A stretch of DNA of 64,000 bases, taken from assembly GCA_965221845.1 (NCBI GenBank), contig OZ244919.1, forward strand, positions 310,001 to 374,000, written 5' to 3'. The DNA is from JAJEFO01 sp965221845 (GTDB lineage: Bacteria; Pseudomonadota; Alphaproteobacteria; Rhodobacterales; Rhodobacteraceae). The position numbers and the translations under genes are program-made. Numbering within the stretch: position 1 is the stretch's first letter; every line of letters starts with the position of its first letter. Below are positions 9,130 to 18,264 of this stretch, one piece after another. The notes below the pieces were generated by a model. It did not search any database. It saw nothing but the letters and a program-made list of their open reading frames with translations, and was not told the origin of the DNA.

Positions 9130-9402
9130 GCGTTCCTCCAAAGCCGGCGTTCGCCTGCCGACTTGCACAAAGATACCGCATTGCGCCAACCGGAGACGTA
9201 CAGGTCAATTTTGATCTCGATGGACCCGGTTGCTGAAGCTGCGATTGCAGCGCATGACAAGGGGCGGCTTCGGTCGCCCATTTTGCCCGGTTTCCAAACT
9301 GACCCACCGTCAGGGAGGTTCAGGCGGGAAACGGCATGATTCGCGGTTCCGCGCGCGTCCTGCGACGAAAGGCGGCAATGCGCGGGGGCCGGCGCTTCGC
9401 CG
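9130..9402. other. Intergenic gap between the broken Uma2 gene and nuoA
   Basis: No gene is visible in these 270 bp. A short moderately AT-rich stretch (about 9170-9300) contains GGTCAATTTTG and CAAACTGACCCACC, which faintly recall IS21-type ends. This is too weak to call an element, but it would fit a rearrangement junction downstream of nuoA. Confidence 0.3.
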
Positions 9403-9768
9403 TCATGACCAGTCCATCGCCCCCTTCTTCCATTCGTAGGCGAATCCGACCGCAAGCACTGCCAGGAAGACCATCATCGACCAGAATGCCGCGTCGCTCA
9501 GGCCGCCGAAGGCGACCGCCCACGGAAACAGGAAGGCAATCTCGAGATCGAAGATGATGAACAGGATCGCGACCAGGTAGAACCTGACATCGAACTTCAT
9601 CCGGGCGTCATCGAACGCGTTGAACCCGCATTCGTAAGCACTGACCTTTTCCGGGTCGGCGTCGCCCGGCGCAAGAACGACGGCCGCGAGGATCAGTGCC
9701 GTTCCAAGCCCTGTCGCGACCGCGAAAAAGACCAGTATCGGCATGTACTCCCTCAACAGATACTCCAT
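9403..9768 (-). CDS. nuoA: NADH-quinone oxidoreductase subunit A
   Basis: A 121-aa membrane protein of respiratory complex I with three hydrophobic segments (around residues 10-32, 65-85 and 92-112) and the NuoA signatures KVSAYECGFNAFDDAR and FDVRFYLVAILFIIFDLEIAFLFPW. The loop cysteine and the acidic residues of the second helix are present, so it looks functional. The start MEYLLREYMP at 9768 fits the family. nuoA normally heads the nuoA-N operon, but no nuoB follows: downstream lie 270 bp of unassigned DNA and a disrupted accessory gene. The remaining subunits must be elsewhere. Confidence 0.95.
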   Translation of the reverse strand: MEYLLREYMPILVFFAVATGLGTALILAAVVLAPGDADPEKVSAYECGFNAFDDARMKFDVRFYLVAILFIIFDLEIAFLFPWAVAFGGLSDAAFWSMMVFLAVLAVGFAYEWKKGAMDWS

Positions 9769-9910
9769 GTCGACCTCCGCACGATCCTGCCACCGATGCG
9801 CGTGTCCTACAGCCCGGTCCGGCAAGGGTCAACTTTGCGGCGCGGGCCGCAGGCGCGCGACGACACGGCCCGGCGCCAAGGCAAGGCGTGCCGCGGGGCT
9901 CATCGACGCT

Positions 9911-10723
9911 TCAGGCGCCTGCCTGCGCGGTAACGTCCGCCCGGCCCTCGATGATGCCCGCGTTCACCTCAAGCCAGCGCGCGCGGAAGGCGAATCTCGC
10001 CGCGGACGCGACGTCGTGCTGGAAGGCCGCATTCACTCCTGCGCCGACCACTGCACCGACAACCGGCACGACCTGCGCCGCCTTCCGCGCCGAGAGGTTG
10101 ATCCCGAGCGTCGTCGCCACCCTCCGCATCGCCATGGCGGAACCTGTCGCCCGTCCGGCCATGGCCGCGATCTCCTGCCAGTCGTCGCGACCGGGCCCTG
10201 CGTGGAACCCGGCAAGGCGCTGCAGTGCGGCGTCGCGCTCTTCCGACGAGTTTGCGCCGGCGAGCCGCAACACGTCGAGAACGTGGACACGCTCCCGTTC
10301 ACCGGCGCCGTCAAACCCGTAGCAAAGCCCGACGCGCCTTGCCGTCCTGAGAGCCAGGGTCACGGTGGCCGGGACGTCGAGCACCAGCCCCGCCGCTCCA
10401 AGGGCGCCGGCCGCGCCGCCGCTTGTGGCGGCATAGCCCATGGCCCAGCGCCGCACGCCGGCCGCCGCTGCGTCGCAGGCCTCGAGATCGGCGACCTCGC
10501 CGTGGACCGCCGCCGCCCGGATCGAGGACGAGGCGACCCGGTCGGCCCCCCGGATCGCCGCCTCGACGACACTGGCCGGGATCAGCCTGTCGGCCAGACC
10601 CCCAAACGGCGCCGCGAACGACCTGGCGACCTTGGGCAGCACTGACGGACCTGCATTCCGATACGCGTCCTGTTCGGCCAGAACCGCCAGGACATATGGC
10701 GTCGTTTCCTCTTGTCCGGTCAT
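9911..10723 (-). CDS. EcsC family protein
   Basis: A 270-aa protein resembling the EcsC family: an N-terminal helical region, an alanine/glycine-rich hydrophobic centre (YAATSGGAAGALGAAG, LVLDVPATVTLALRTARRVGLCYG) and the C-terminal GINLSARKAAQVVPVVGAVVGAGVNAAFQHDVA, which is strongly diagnostic. The name comes from a B. subtilis locus; the biochemical role is unknown. The hydrophobic segments suggest membrane association. It is transcribed toward nuoA with 140 bp between, and its upstream side faces the IS66 remnant. Confidence 0.85.
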   Translation of the reverse strand: MTGQEETTPYVLAVLAEQDAYRNAGPSVLPKVARSFAAPFGGLADRLIPASVVEAAIRGADRVASSSIRAAAVHGEVADLEACDAAAAGVRRWAMGYAATSGGAAGALGAAGLVLDVPATVTLALRTARRVGLCYGFDGAGERERVHVLDVLRLAGANSSEERDAALQRLAGFHAGPGRDDWQEIAAMAGRATGSAMAMRRVATTLGINLSARKAAQVVPVVGAVVGAGVNAAFQHDVASAARFAFRARWLEVNAGIIEGRADVTAQAGA

Positions 10724-11046
10724 TCAGGCCCGTTCCTGCCTTCCAATGTTCATTGCGCCGTCCGGCATCCGCTGCACGATCTCCAGGCGCCCCAGGCAAG
10801 GATCGGGATGCCGGAAGCCTGCAGGCAGGCAGGCAGGCTGATGCCTGCGCCGACGAGATTGTGCCATGCCCGCCGCACCCTGCGCAATGCATCCGGACGG
10901 GCCGCACAGGGGCCTTCCATGCGCGTTCGCAGTTGACCGTTGTCGGCATGAGACCTCCCCGCCTTGCATGCCCGCGCGGGCGCCCGGGCCGGCGCTCACG
11001 CGCGGCATGCGCAATGCCGGCGCCATGACGCTTTCCGAGACCCGTG
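10724..11046. other. Unassigned stretch before the IS66 remnant
   Basis: No gene was recognised. It contains a short tandem tetranucleotide run, (AGGC)4, at about 10822-10839. Open frames here have no family resemblance. It may be part of older IS debris. Confidence 0.3.
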
Positions 11047-12251
11047 GTAATTGTTCAGCTTCTCTCCAGGCCGGCACCCGCCCGGCGGCGCATCCATCGT
11101 GATCTTGCCTGGCAATCGGGGCTGCATGTCCCAAAGGCCTGCCGACCAGGACGGCTGAAGCCGCGGCGAGAGCGGAATACGGGACAGTCATGCTTGCAGA
11201 CCCGGGAACCTGCGACGGTTCCGGGCGTCCGGAGAACGGGACGTCCGACCTGACGGCGGCGCTCGCGTGGCGTGACTCCCTGATCGCCGAGCTCCGCGCG
11301 ACGGGCGCGGCCCAGGCCGAGCGCATCGCAAACCAGGCCGCGCGCATCTCCGAACTGGAGCGCCGGCTCGGGCTCGACAGCTCCAGCAGCGGCAGGCCGC
11401 CGTCGCGCGACGGGCTGGCGACGCCGACGGCGGAGGCGCCGGAGGAACGCCAGCGGTCCCGCCGGCAGGAGAGCGGCCGGCAGCCGGGCGGGCAGAGGGG
11501 CCACGCGGGCGGCACACTTGCGCGCCGCGAGGGTCCCCGGCCGCGTCGAGGACCACCGTCCCGCGGCCTGCGCCGCATGCGGCGGCGCGCCGGATGCCGG
11601 GATGTCCGTCGGGTTCGCGGCGCGGGCCGGGTCCGCGACCTTCCGCCACCGCCCCCGCTCGAGGCGGCCGGGCACCGGGGGCACCGGTGCGTCCGCCCCG
11701 CCTCGCATGGGCGGAGACCCGCGCGGCCTTTCCCGAGGGCGTGACGGCCCCGGCCGTCCACGGCCCGCGGCTGGCCGCCCTGGTCGTCTGTATGAGCGTT
11801 GCCCGGCTGGTCCCGCTGCGGCGGCTGAGGCAGACGCTGGCCGACCCGTTCGGCGTGCATCTGTCGCAAGGCACCGTCGCGGGACTGGTCTCCCGCGCGG
11901 CCGAGGGCGTCGAAGGCCTCGCCCTGCACGTCCGGGACGCGGCGGCAGCGGCGCCCGGCAGGCACATGGACGAGACCGGCGTGCGCGACCGCTGGCGGCC
12001 GTGTTCCGACATCCCCGGGACCGTGCCCTCGCCCTGCGCCGCGCACGTCCCTCGCGCGCGCTCCGGGACCGGGCGGACTTCGACGGAGAGGCCTGGGCGG
12101 AGAGGATGGCCCGCCTGCTGCGGCGCGCCGTCCGCGCCGGCAGCCTGTCGGACGGGACGCCCCTTCCGGAACGCCTGGCCGACCTGATCGGGCGCCGCCA
12201 TGAGAGGCATCGTGGCCGAGGGCCTCGCCATGCACGAGGCCCTGCCCCCAT
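11047..12251 (+). mobile_element. Decayed IS66-family element: one end plus a frameshifted, 3'-truncated transposase gene
   Basis: The element begins with a GTAA-type IS66 terminus (GTAATTGTTCAGC) at 11047; the first ~110 bp recur at 16232-16330 and in part at 31503-31556. From 11190 the TnpC-like N-terminus is readable (coiled-coil AERIANQAARISELERRLG, then LDSSSSGRPPSRDG). A zinc-finger-like HRPAACAACG, RLAALVVCMSVARLVPLRRL and HMDETGVR follow in other frames, so several frameshifts are needed. Homology stops at about HEALPP (12251), with the catalytic C-terminus missing. It is clearly inactive. The zinc-finger and DDE-core order matches IS66 TnpC. Confidence 0.75.
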
Positions 12252-12614
12252 CTTTAACAAAATTTCGCAGAAAATGCCCACATTCGAGGATTTTCTCGAA
12301 AACTCTATTATCTGGGCGGGGAAGTTTTACGCGGATCAGTCAGGATCTATCCCGAAACAGGTGTTTGCCCGCCGCTGCTTCATGACGGGCGGCGCCTGCA
12401 CCATGAATGTCGCCCCCAACACTCAGGGCCGGAGGCAGCGGGGGCTTCTCGATCAGCCCCTTCACCTTCAGGACGTCCGCAACTGCTGGTGCGGTCGCAA
12501 GACCACCCTGCCCCTGTTCAGCTCCACACAGGACAACACCGCTTTCCTGAACAGGTGGGGATGCCGGTAGCGGCCCTTGCCGGACACGGGTGCGGCGGCA
12601 TCCGGGGCAAGCTC
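12252..12614. other. Unassigned junction between IS remnants
   Basis: This begins with a ~100-bp stretch of lower GC (12252-12350) directly at the truncation of the IS66 remnant, followed by GC-rich sequence. No gene or repeat could be identified; the composition break marks a recombination junction. Confidence 0.3.
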
Positions 12615-12870
12615 TCAGGCTGCCGCGGCCTGATTCGCCCGCCATTCCAGAAAGTCGGGCAGCCGGAGGTTCATGACCAGGGCCTTGAGCGCCAGCATGG
12701 CGCTGGCCCCCCCCCCCCTTCGACCAGCGCGTTCCGGGGCGCCTGGGCCGCAGTCCGAACTGCCGGCATCCGCCCTCGACGACGCCGCTCCCGGAACTCC
12801 CCGTACCGCATCTGGCCGAGGTTCCCCTCGAAATGGCGGCAGCACGCCTCCACGTCCTCGTGCCGGTCCC
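12615..12870 (-). pseudogene. ISKra4-like transposase, C-terminal remnant with frameshifts
   Basis: Three successive frames on the minus strand carry pieces of an ISKra4-type transposase C-terminus: EDVEACCRHFEGNLGQMRYG, then VVEGGCRQFGLRPRRPGTRW, then AMLALKALVMNLRLPDFLEW up to the stop at 12615. These correspond to the family pattern (GSGVVEAACRHV..R.K..GMRWS..GA.A.L.LR). Two frameshifts and the absence of the N-terminal two thirds show it is dead. Confidence 0.6.
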
Positions 12871-13054
12871 CGGACGGCGCGTGCGGAGCGGGACGCTGGA
12901 GTGACGCCCGTGCAATAGCGTGCGGCAATACGCCCCGCCCGGCGCCTCACCGGCAGGCGGGGCCGCGGCAGGATCACCGGAAATTCCTGTTCACCTGGGC
13001 CCCGCCTGCCCGCCCGCGAGCGCTGGGGAAAGCGGTGGCCATGGTCGTGTCACG

Positions 13055-13435
13055 TCACCGATCCCAGAGCGTGCCGTTCCGGTTGAGCACCTGTGCGCAG
13101 CCCTCGCCGCCCGTGAGGAGGAAATAGGTGGCCGGCACGCCGACAACATTCCCCCTCGCGCTGTCCGCCGACTGCAGGGTGAATCGCCGCACCACGGGCT
13201 GTCCGGCCCCGCTCCAGATCCGGACATTCGCTTTCGGTCGCACCGAGATGAAGGTCTCGCCGACCTGCGGGTGATGCGCGCTCACAATGCCGAAGCCCTT
13301 CTGGTGATTCTTCCATATTTCTCCTTCAACCTTCCACTCGTGGCCATTGAAATGACCGCCGGCGCCATTTGCCGGAAATCGGAACGCCGTCGGCGGCGGA
13401 CGCCACTGGACGTCCCGCGGGTCCGGCACGGTCAC
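13055..13435 (-). CDS. Hypothetical protein, 126 aa
   Basis: I do not recognise this gene. The frame is open for 126 codons from a GTG at 13435, and its composition is more protein-like than the neighbouring shadow frames: balanced residues, aromatic-rich stretches such as FNGHEWKVEGEIWKNHQKGF, then VSAHHPQVGETFISVRP and VVRRFTLQSADSARGN. No signal peptide or membrane segment is evident. It lies in IS debris and ends abruptly at LWDR, so it could be a displaced fragment of a longer beta-rich protein or an accessory gene. Confidence 0.4.
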   Translation of the reverse strand: MTVPDPRDVQWRPPPTAFRFPANGAGGHFNGHEWKVEGEIWKNHQKGFGIVSAHHPQVGETFISVRPKANVRIWSGAGQPVVRRFTLQSADSARGNVVGVPATYFLLTGGEGCAQVLNRNGTLWDR

Positions 13436-13559
13436 GCCACCACCCTGCCCCGCGCGTTGACGTCTGCGGCGTAGTCAAGAAGCGACCGCCCCGCCGCGAA
13501 TGTCGGGTCCCGGCCGGCGGGCATCCCGGGCGGGCCGCGCACCGCGCGCGGAGCGGGAA

Positions 13560-13931
13560 ATGGCTGGAACAACGCTGCGGAAGGGTGTAGGACGCTCCCG
13601 ACGGAGACGGAAAGGGGACCGGACCCATGGCGAGGCCGCCTTCAACATGATCGCCGAGACCCAGCGGCTCCGCGACGCGGGACTCCCGCAGCAGCAGGCC
13701 GAGGCCGTCACCCTGGCGATCCACGCCGGCGTCACCGGAGGCGTCGCCACGAAGGCGGACCTCGAGGCGCTCAGGGGAGACTTCAGGGCCCTCAGGGGCG
13801 ACGTCAGCAGGGACATCGAGGCCCTCAGGGGAGACGTCAGATGGATCAAGGCCATCGGCGGCGTGATCGTCGCCATCCTGGTCCTGCCGTGGCTGGCCGG
13901 GCGCTTCGGTGCGGTCCTGCCGGGACCGTGA
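13560..13931 (+). CDS. Small coiled-coil protein with a C-terminal membrane anchor (DUF1640-like)
   Basis: A 123-aa protein. The middle (AETQRLRDAGLPQQQAEAVTLA) resembles the start of DUF1640/coiled-coil proteins common near mobile DNA in Proteobacteria. It is followed by short repeats of LRGDF/LRGDV (ALRGDFRALRGDVSRDIEAL) that make an amphipathic helix, and a C-terminal transmembrane helix (IGGVIVAILVLPWLAGRF). The start is uncertain: ATG 13560 has a basic N-terminus, while an internal ATG near 13647 begins just before the conserved part. Function unknown. It stands alone between remnants. Confidence 0.6.
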   Translation: MAGTTLRKGVGRSRRRRKGDRTHGEAAFNMIAETQRLRDAGLPQQQAEAVTLAIHAGVTGGVATKADLEALRGDFRALRGDVSRDIEALRGDVRWIKAIGGVIVAILVLPWLAGRFGAVLPGP

Positions 13932-14109
13932 CGCCCGACCGGGCGCGGCCCGACGGAATCACCCCTCGTCGTCTGGGGGTGGAGATGGCGGCCACCGCCG
14001 CCACGCTCAGGTACCTGCCGCCACCGGGCTGACGTCCCCGCCCCCGGGACGGACCCCGCCATCAGGGGCCGTAAATCGCCCGTGCGCCCGCGAGTTGGCA
14101 CTCATAGCT

Positions 14110-14198
14110 TGACCTAAAAATTCATGCCAAAACACTATATGTTGTGCCATGATCCCCCTAAAACTCCAATAAAGTTCAATATATGGTATTTTAGGTCA
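14110..14198. repeat. Short AT-rich element with 10-bp inverted repeats
   Basis: TGACCTAAAA at 14110-14119 is inverted exactly as TTTTAGGTCA at 14189-14198, enclosing about 70 bp of AT-rich sequence in a GC-rich setting. There is no ORF. It could be a miniature mobile element or a regulatory dyad upstream of the permease gene at 14359; no target duplication was seen. Confidence 0.45.
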
Positions 14199-14358
14199 GG
14201 CTCTCAGGACCCAGGGTCGTGGATGTCGGCACCTGCAAGAGCCGCCAGATCATCGCGATTAGCCCTGCCCGAGGAATTGACATTCCCTTGCCGATGTGAG
14301 CGAGTGACAGCGTGACCCGGCCCGGGCGTCGTTGCGGCAGGTGTCTGGAGGAAACGGC

Positions 14359-16101
14359 ATGGACACGGACGAGGAAGGCAAGCAAATTCGCTACGAGGCG
14401 GACGAAGCGCCCCCAGCACCGCTGGCGTTCGGCCTTGGCCTGCAGCTGGCGCTCCTCGCGATTGCCGGGATCGTGCTCGTGCCTTCCATAGTGGTCCGCG
14501 CCGCCGGAGAGGGCGATCTCTACCTGACCTGGGCGGCATTCGCCGTGGTCGTCGCCAGCGGAGTCAGCACGATCGTCCAGGCGATTCGCGTCGGACGCTT
14601 CGGCGCAGGCTATGTCCTCGTCATGGGAACCTCCGGCGCGTTCATTGCGGTCAGCATCGCGGCGATCACCGCGGGAGGCCCGGCGCTGCTCGCCACGCTT
14701 GTCGTGATTTCGTCCCTGATCCAGCTGGCTCTCGCCAGGAAGCTTGCCTGGGTGCGCCGGATATTCACGCCGACGCTGGCCGGCACCATCATCATGCTCA
14801 TCACCGTGACGGTGATGCCGGTCGTGTTCGACATGCTGCAGCAGGTTCCGGATGGCGCGCACCTGCTGGCATCGCCGCTTTCGGCGGCCGCGACGATCGC
14901 CGCGATCGCCTGCATCGCGCTTGCCGCACCCCGGCTCTGGCGCCTGTGGGCCCCGGTAATCGGGGTGGCATTGGGTTCGGCCATAGGCTGGATGTTCGGC
15001 ATCTACGAAACGGGACGCGTGGCCGAGGCGGCCTGGATCGGGCTTCCGCAAGGGGGATGGCCGGGCTTCGACATGGATTTCGGCCCGGCGTTCTGGACCC
15101 TGCTGCCCGGCTTCGTGATCGTGACCCTTGTCGGCGCAATCGGGACGGTGGGCGATTCGATGGCGATCCAGAACGTTTCGTGGCGCCAACGCAAGGCCGT
15201 TGACTACCGGGCGGTTGAACGGGCGGCAACCGCCGACGGCCTTGGGAACGTCTTTTCCGGCCTGCTGGGCACGGTTCCGAACACGACCTATTCCACCAGC
15301 GTTGCAGCGACCGAGCTCACAGGGGTGGCGGCGCGGCGCGTCGGCGTTGCCGCTGGCCTCATCTTCCTCGCCATCGCCTTCCTGCCCAAGGCGATCGCGG
15401 CGATCCTCGCGATTCCAGGGCCGGTCCTGGCCGCCTACCTGACCTTGCTCCTGTCGATGCTGTTCGTTGTCGGCATGAGGATGGTCGCACAGGACGGCCT
15501 GGACTATCGAAAGGGGGTTCTGGTCGGCATGTCGTTCTGGATCGGAGTCGGCCTCCAGAACGGAGCCGTCTATCCCGAATTCTTCGCCGGCTTCGCGGGG
15601 GGCATGTTTCAGAACGGCATGACCGCCGGCGGCGCCGTAGCCATCCTGCTGACCCTCTTCCTGAACGCGGCACGGCCACGGCGCCGGCACATGCAAGCCC
15701 CGTTCAACGACTCCGCGCTTGGCCAGATTAGCGCGTTTCTCCGGCAATTCGCCTTGAGCAACGGATGGGGCGCTGCCATGGCGCAGCGGCTCGACGCCGT
15801 GGGCGAGGAGGTCTTCCTGGCGATTCGCGGGAACCAGGCAGGCAAGCGGTCTCGCCAGCTTCGCGTCTCCGTGCGGCGCGAGGAGGGCGGCGCGATTCTG
15901 GAGTTCGTTGTCGCCTCCGGCGAGGAGATAAACCTCGAGGACCGCATTTCCCGGCTCGGCGAGCACACCACGGGGACGCCGCTCGACGACCATGAGGCCT
16001 CTCTTCGGCTGCTGCGGCATCTCGCATCGTCGGTCCACCATCAGCAGTATCACGACACCGAGGTGGTGACGGTGAAGGTCAGGGCGCCGAATCCCGGTTG
16101 A
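14359..16101 (+). CDS. NCS2-family nucleobase/xanthine permease with a C-terminal cytosolic extension
   Basis: A 580-aa inner-membrane transporter. Residues ~20-430 form the many-helix NCS2 core, with GTVGDSMAIQNVS, TVPNTTYSTSVAATELTGVA and the late GMFQNGMTAGG motif; NCS2 proteins import uracil, xanthine or urate with a cation. The last ~135 residues are a soluble domain (LGQISAFLRQFALSNGW, LDAVGEEVFLAI, LRVSVRREEGGAILEFVV) not found in ordinary NCS2 permeases; its pattern faintly recalls a GHKL/anti-sigma ATPase fold without clear nucleotide motifs. ATG 14359 follows CTGGAGGAAAC. Substrate unknown. It stands alone between mobile remnants. Confidence 0.85.
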   Translation: MDTDEEGKQIRYEADEAPPAPLAFGLGLQLALLAIAGIVLVPSIVVRAAGEGDLYLTWAAFAVVVASGVSTIVQAIRVGRFGAGYVLVMGTSGAFIAVSIAAITAGGPALLATLVVISSLIQLALARKLAWVRRIFTPTLAGTIIMLITVTVMPVVFDMLQQVPDGAHLLASPLSAAATIAAIACIALAAPRLWRLWAPVIGVALGSAIGWMFGIYETGRVAEAAWIGLPQGGWPGFDMDFGPAFWTLLPGFVIVTLVGAIGTVGDSMAIQNVSWRQRKAVDYRAVERAATADGLGNVFSGLLGTVPNTTYSTSVAATELTGVAARRVGVAAGLIFLAIAFLPKAIAAILAIPGPVLAAYLTLLLSMLFVVGMRMVAQDGLDYRKGVLVGMSFWIGVGLQNGAVYPEFFAGFAGGMFQNGMTAGGAVAILLTLFLNAARPRRRHMQAPFNDSALGQISAFLRQFALSNGWGAAMAQRLDAVGEEVFLAIRGNQAGKRSRQLRVSVRREEGGAILEFVVASGEEINLEDRISRLGEHTTGTPLDDHEASLRLLRHLASSVHHQQYHDTEVVTVKVRAPNPG

Positions 16102-16231
16102 AAGGAAGCCATCCCGGCGACAGCGTGCCGGAGCGCCGTTTCCCCGCCGACACCTTGGCGGCGAAGGCATGCGACCCGCTCTCCATAGTCACGCGCGAGG
16201 CGCTCGGCGCGCCCTGAGAGCTTGAATCATA

Positions 16232-16330
16232 GTAACTGTTCAGGTTCTCTCCAGGCTGGCAGCGCATCCATCGTGATCTTGCCTGGCAATCGGGGCTGCA
16301 TGTCCCAAAGGCCTGCCGGACAAGACGGCT
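16232..16330. mobile_element. Solo IS66-type end (second copy)
   Basis: GTAACTGTTCAGG begins a ~99-bp stretch closely matching the first ~110 bp of the IS66 remnant at 11047-11156, including CATCCATCGTGATCTTGCC and CATGTCCCAAAGGCCTGCC. One short internal segment present in the first copy is missing. No transposase follows; the homology ends at ACGGCT. Confidence 0.75.
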
Positions 16331-16425
16331 AAACGGAACTTCATTTCCAAAAACTCGCGAAGTCCCTTGCAGTCAGCGCGATGGCTGATTCCGGGCGGGA
16401 CTCGACATGCATCGGCCCCGGCGCG

Positions 16426-18192
16426 TCAGGGCAGGGTCTTTGCGGGGTCGATCTCCAGCAGCCCGAAGGCCCGGGCCTGCAGCTCCGTCGGCTGCGCGCG
16501 CACGGGAAAGCCGTGGCCGGGCCGGGCCGGAACCGTCGCCTCGTTCAGCGTCAGCGTGCCGAGGTCGGCGAGCAGCGTGCGCAGGCTGTGGACCGGAAGC
16601 CCGTCGGGGGTTCGCTTCGTGGCCGCCTTCGCCTCCGCGCGCTCCGAGACCCTCGCGGGCTCCACCGGCGAGTTCCGCTGCGCCCGGGCGCCCTCGCGGT
16701 CGTCGTCCTCGAAGAGGATCGGGGCCAGGCGGCGGCGCATGTGCCATTCCACGTGGCACGCGAGCATGCAGAGGAACACGCGGGCCCGGACGTGATCCTC
16801 CGAGCAGACGCGCACCGGCCGGATCCGCAGCCGCGACGGCTTCATCGTGTGGAAGGCCCGCTCCACCCGCGCGAGGCTCTTGCAATCCTCCACGGTCTCC
16901 TCGGTTCCGATCGCTTCCGCGTCCGGGCCTGTGCGGATCACGTGGACGCCGTCGAGCCTGGCCTCCGCCTCGATCCTGCCGGCGTTGCGCGCCCAGTCCA
17001 TGCCTCCGTCGCGCACGTCGACGTCGAAGTGCTTCCCGACCCTGCGGCGGCTGGCCTCCCGCCCGAGGGCCCTGAGGGTCCGGTCGCGGTTCGCCGGACC
17101 CGGCCTGCGGCGCGCGGCCGCGGCCGCGATGCCTGAGAGCGCCTCCTCCGTGGCCTTCAGGAGATCCTCCCGCTTCCGCCGCCTCTCCTCGCGAAGCCGC
17201 GGGTTCAGGCAGACCATGAGCCGCTCGCCGGGGAAGTCCGGGCCCGTGACCTCCGCCACCGCGTCGGGAACGAGCGCCTCGGGGACCAGGGGGGCCGGGG
17301 CGCCGTCCGGGCCCGCCCTCAGGAGCCTGCGGATGTCGCCCGTCTTCAGCGCCGGGATCCAGTCGAGCCCGGCCGGCGCGATGTCCTCGCGGATGCGCGC
17401 CGTGGCGAGCATCCCCCTGTCGCCCACGAGCGCGACACGCTCGATGCCGAAGCGCTTCCGCATCCTCTCCACCTGGCCCGGGACGGTGGACGGGTCCGAG
17501 GCGTTGCCGGCGAACACCTCCACGGCCACCGGGCAGCCGTCCGCGGCGCAGAGCAGGCCATAGACGATCTGCCGCTTTCCCGCCTTGCCGTCGCGGCTGT
17601 GGCCGAAGGCCGCCAGGGGGCGGCAGCGCCCCTCGAGGTGCGAACTGCTGACGTCGCAGAGGATCAGCGTGTTCCCGCCCTTCAGGTGGCGGTTCGCGAG
17701 GCCTTTCTCGATCCAGGGCTGGCGCCTGAGCAGCCAGTCCAGCATGCCGAGCATCTCGTTGCCGGTGACGGGCCCGGGCCCGAGCACGGTCCCGAGGCTC
17801 GTCGACGCGGTCTCCGGGTCCAGCGCCCTCGCGGTCGCCGGCCTGGACGCCGGGTCGACGACCCGCGCGACGACCGCGGCCACGGCGAGGTCCCGCATGC
17901 GGTGCGCCCCGCGGCCCAGGATCCGCACCAGGCCGAGCCGCCTCATCGTCCCCGGCACCGCGGCCACGTGGCCGTGCGGCAGCGCGCGGCGGATGGCGAA
18001 GGCGTCCCCGGGACGGGCGACGGCGACGCCGCCCCGGAACAGCGCCCTGACGCCGTCGACGACGTGGGGCGGGAGCCGGGTGAGGTTGGCGACGGTCCTC
18101 TTCCTGAGGCGCCCGTCCTCGCGCCAGGCCTCGCGGACGAGGACCGTAGGCCTGCTCCCGCGGTTCGGGATGGTCTCGACATGGAACGGCAT
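16426..18192 (-). CDS. IS1634-type transposase (IS4 superfamily), apparently intact
   Basis: A 588-aa DDE transposase. The N-terminus MPFHVETIPNRGSRPTVLVR is typical of the family. The first catalytic Asp lies in LILCDVSSSHLEG, the second in VALVGDRGML, and the Glu in KSLARVERAFHTMK, followed by RPVRVCSEDHVRARVFLCML, all IS1634 features. There is no internal stop or frameshift. An upstream in-frame start at 18222 is possible. The element ends were not resolved. It directly abuts the leader-distal end of the CRISPR array, so it may have cut off flanking DNA there. Confidence 0.85.
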   Translation of the reverse strand: MPFHVETIPNRGSRPTVLVREAWREDGRLRKRTVANLTRLPPHVVDGVRALFRGGVAVARPGDAFAIRRALPHGHVAAVPGTMRRLGLVRILGRGAHRMRDLAVAAVVARVVDPASRPATARALDPETASTSLGTVLGPGPVTGNEMLGMLDWLLRRQPWIEKGLANRHLKGGNTLILCDVSSSHLEGRCRPLAAFGHSRDGKAGKRQIVYGLLCAADGCPVAVEVFAGNASDPSTVPGQVERMRKRFGIERVALVGDRGMLATARIREDIAPAGLDWIPALKTGDIRRLLRAGPDGAPAPLVPEALVPDAVAEVTGPDFPGERLMVCLNPRLREERRRKREDLLKATEEALSGIAAAAARRRPGPANRDRTLRALGREASRRRVGKHFDVDVRDGGMDWARNAGRIEAEARLDGVHVIRTGPDAEAIGTEETVEDCKSLARVERAFHTMKPSRLRIRPVRVCSEDHVRARVFLCMLACHVEWHMRRRLAPILFEDDDREGARAQRNSPVEPARVSERAEAKAATKRTPDGLPVHSLRTLLADLGTLTLNEATVPARPGHGFPVRAQPTELQARAFGLLEIDPAKTLP

Positions 18193-18264
18193 GGAACGCC
18201 CGGATGTTGCCTGATGCTCCATATATGGACCGTTTCAGCAGTTCCTGTCAATTGACATGTAACA

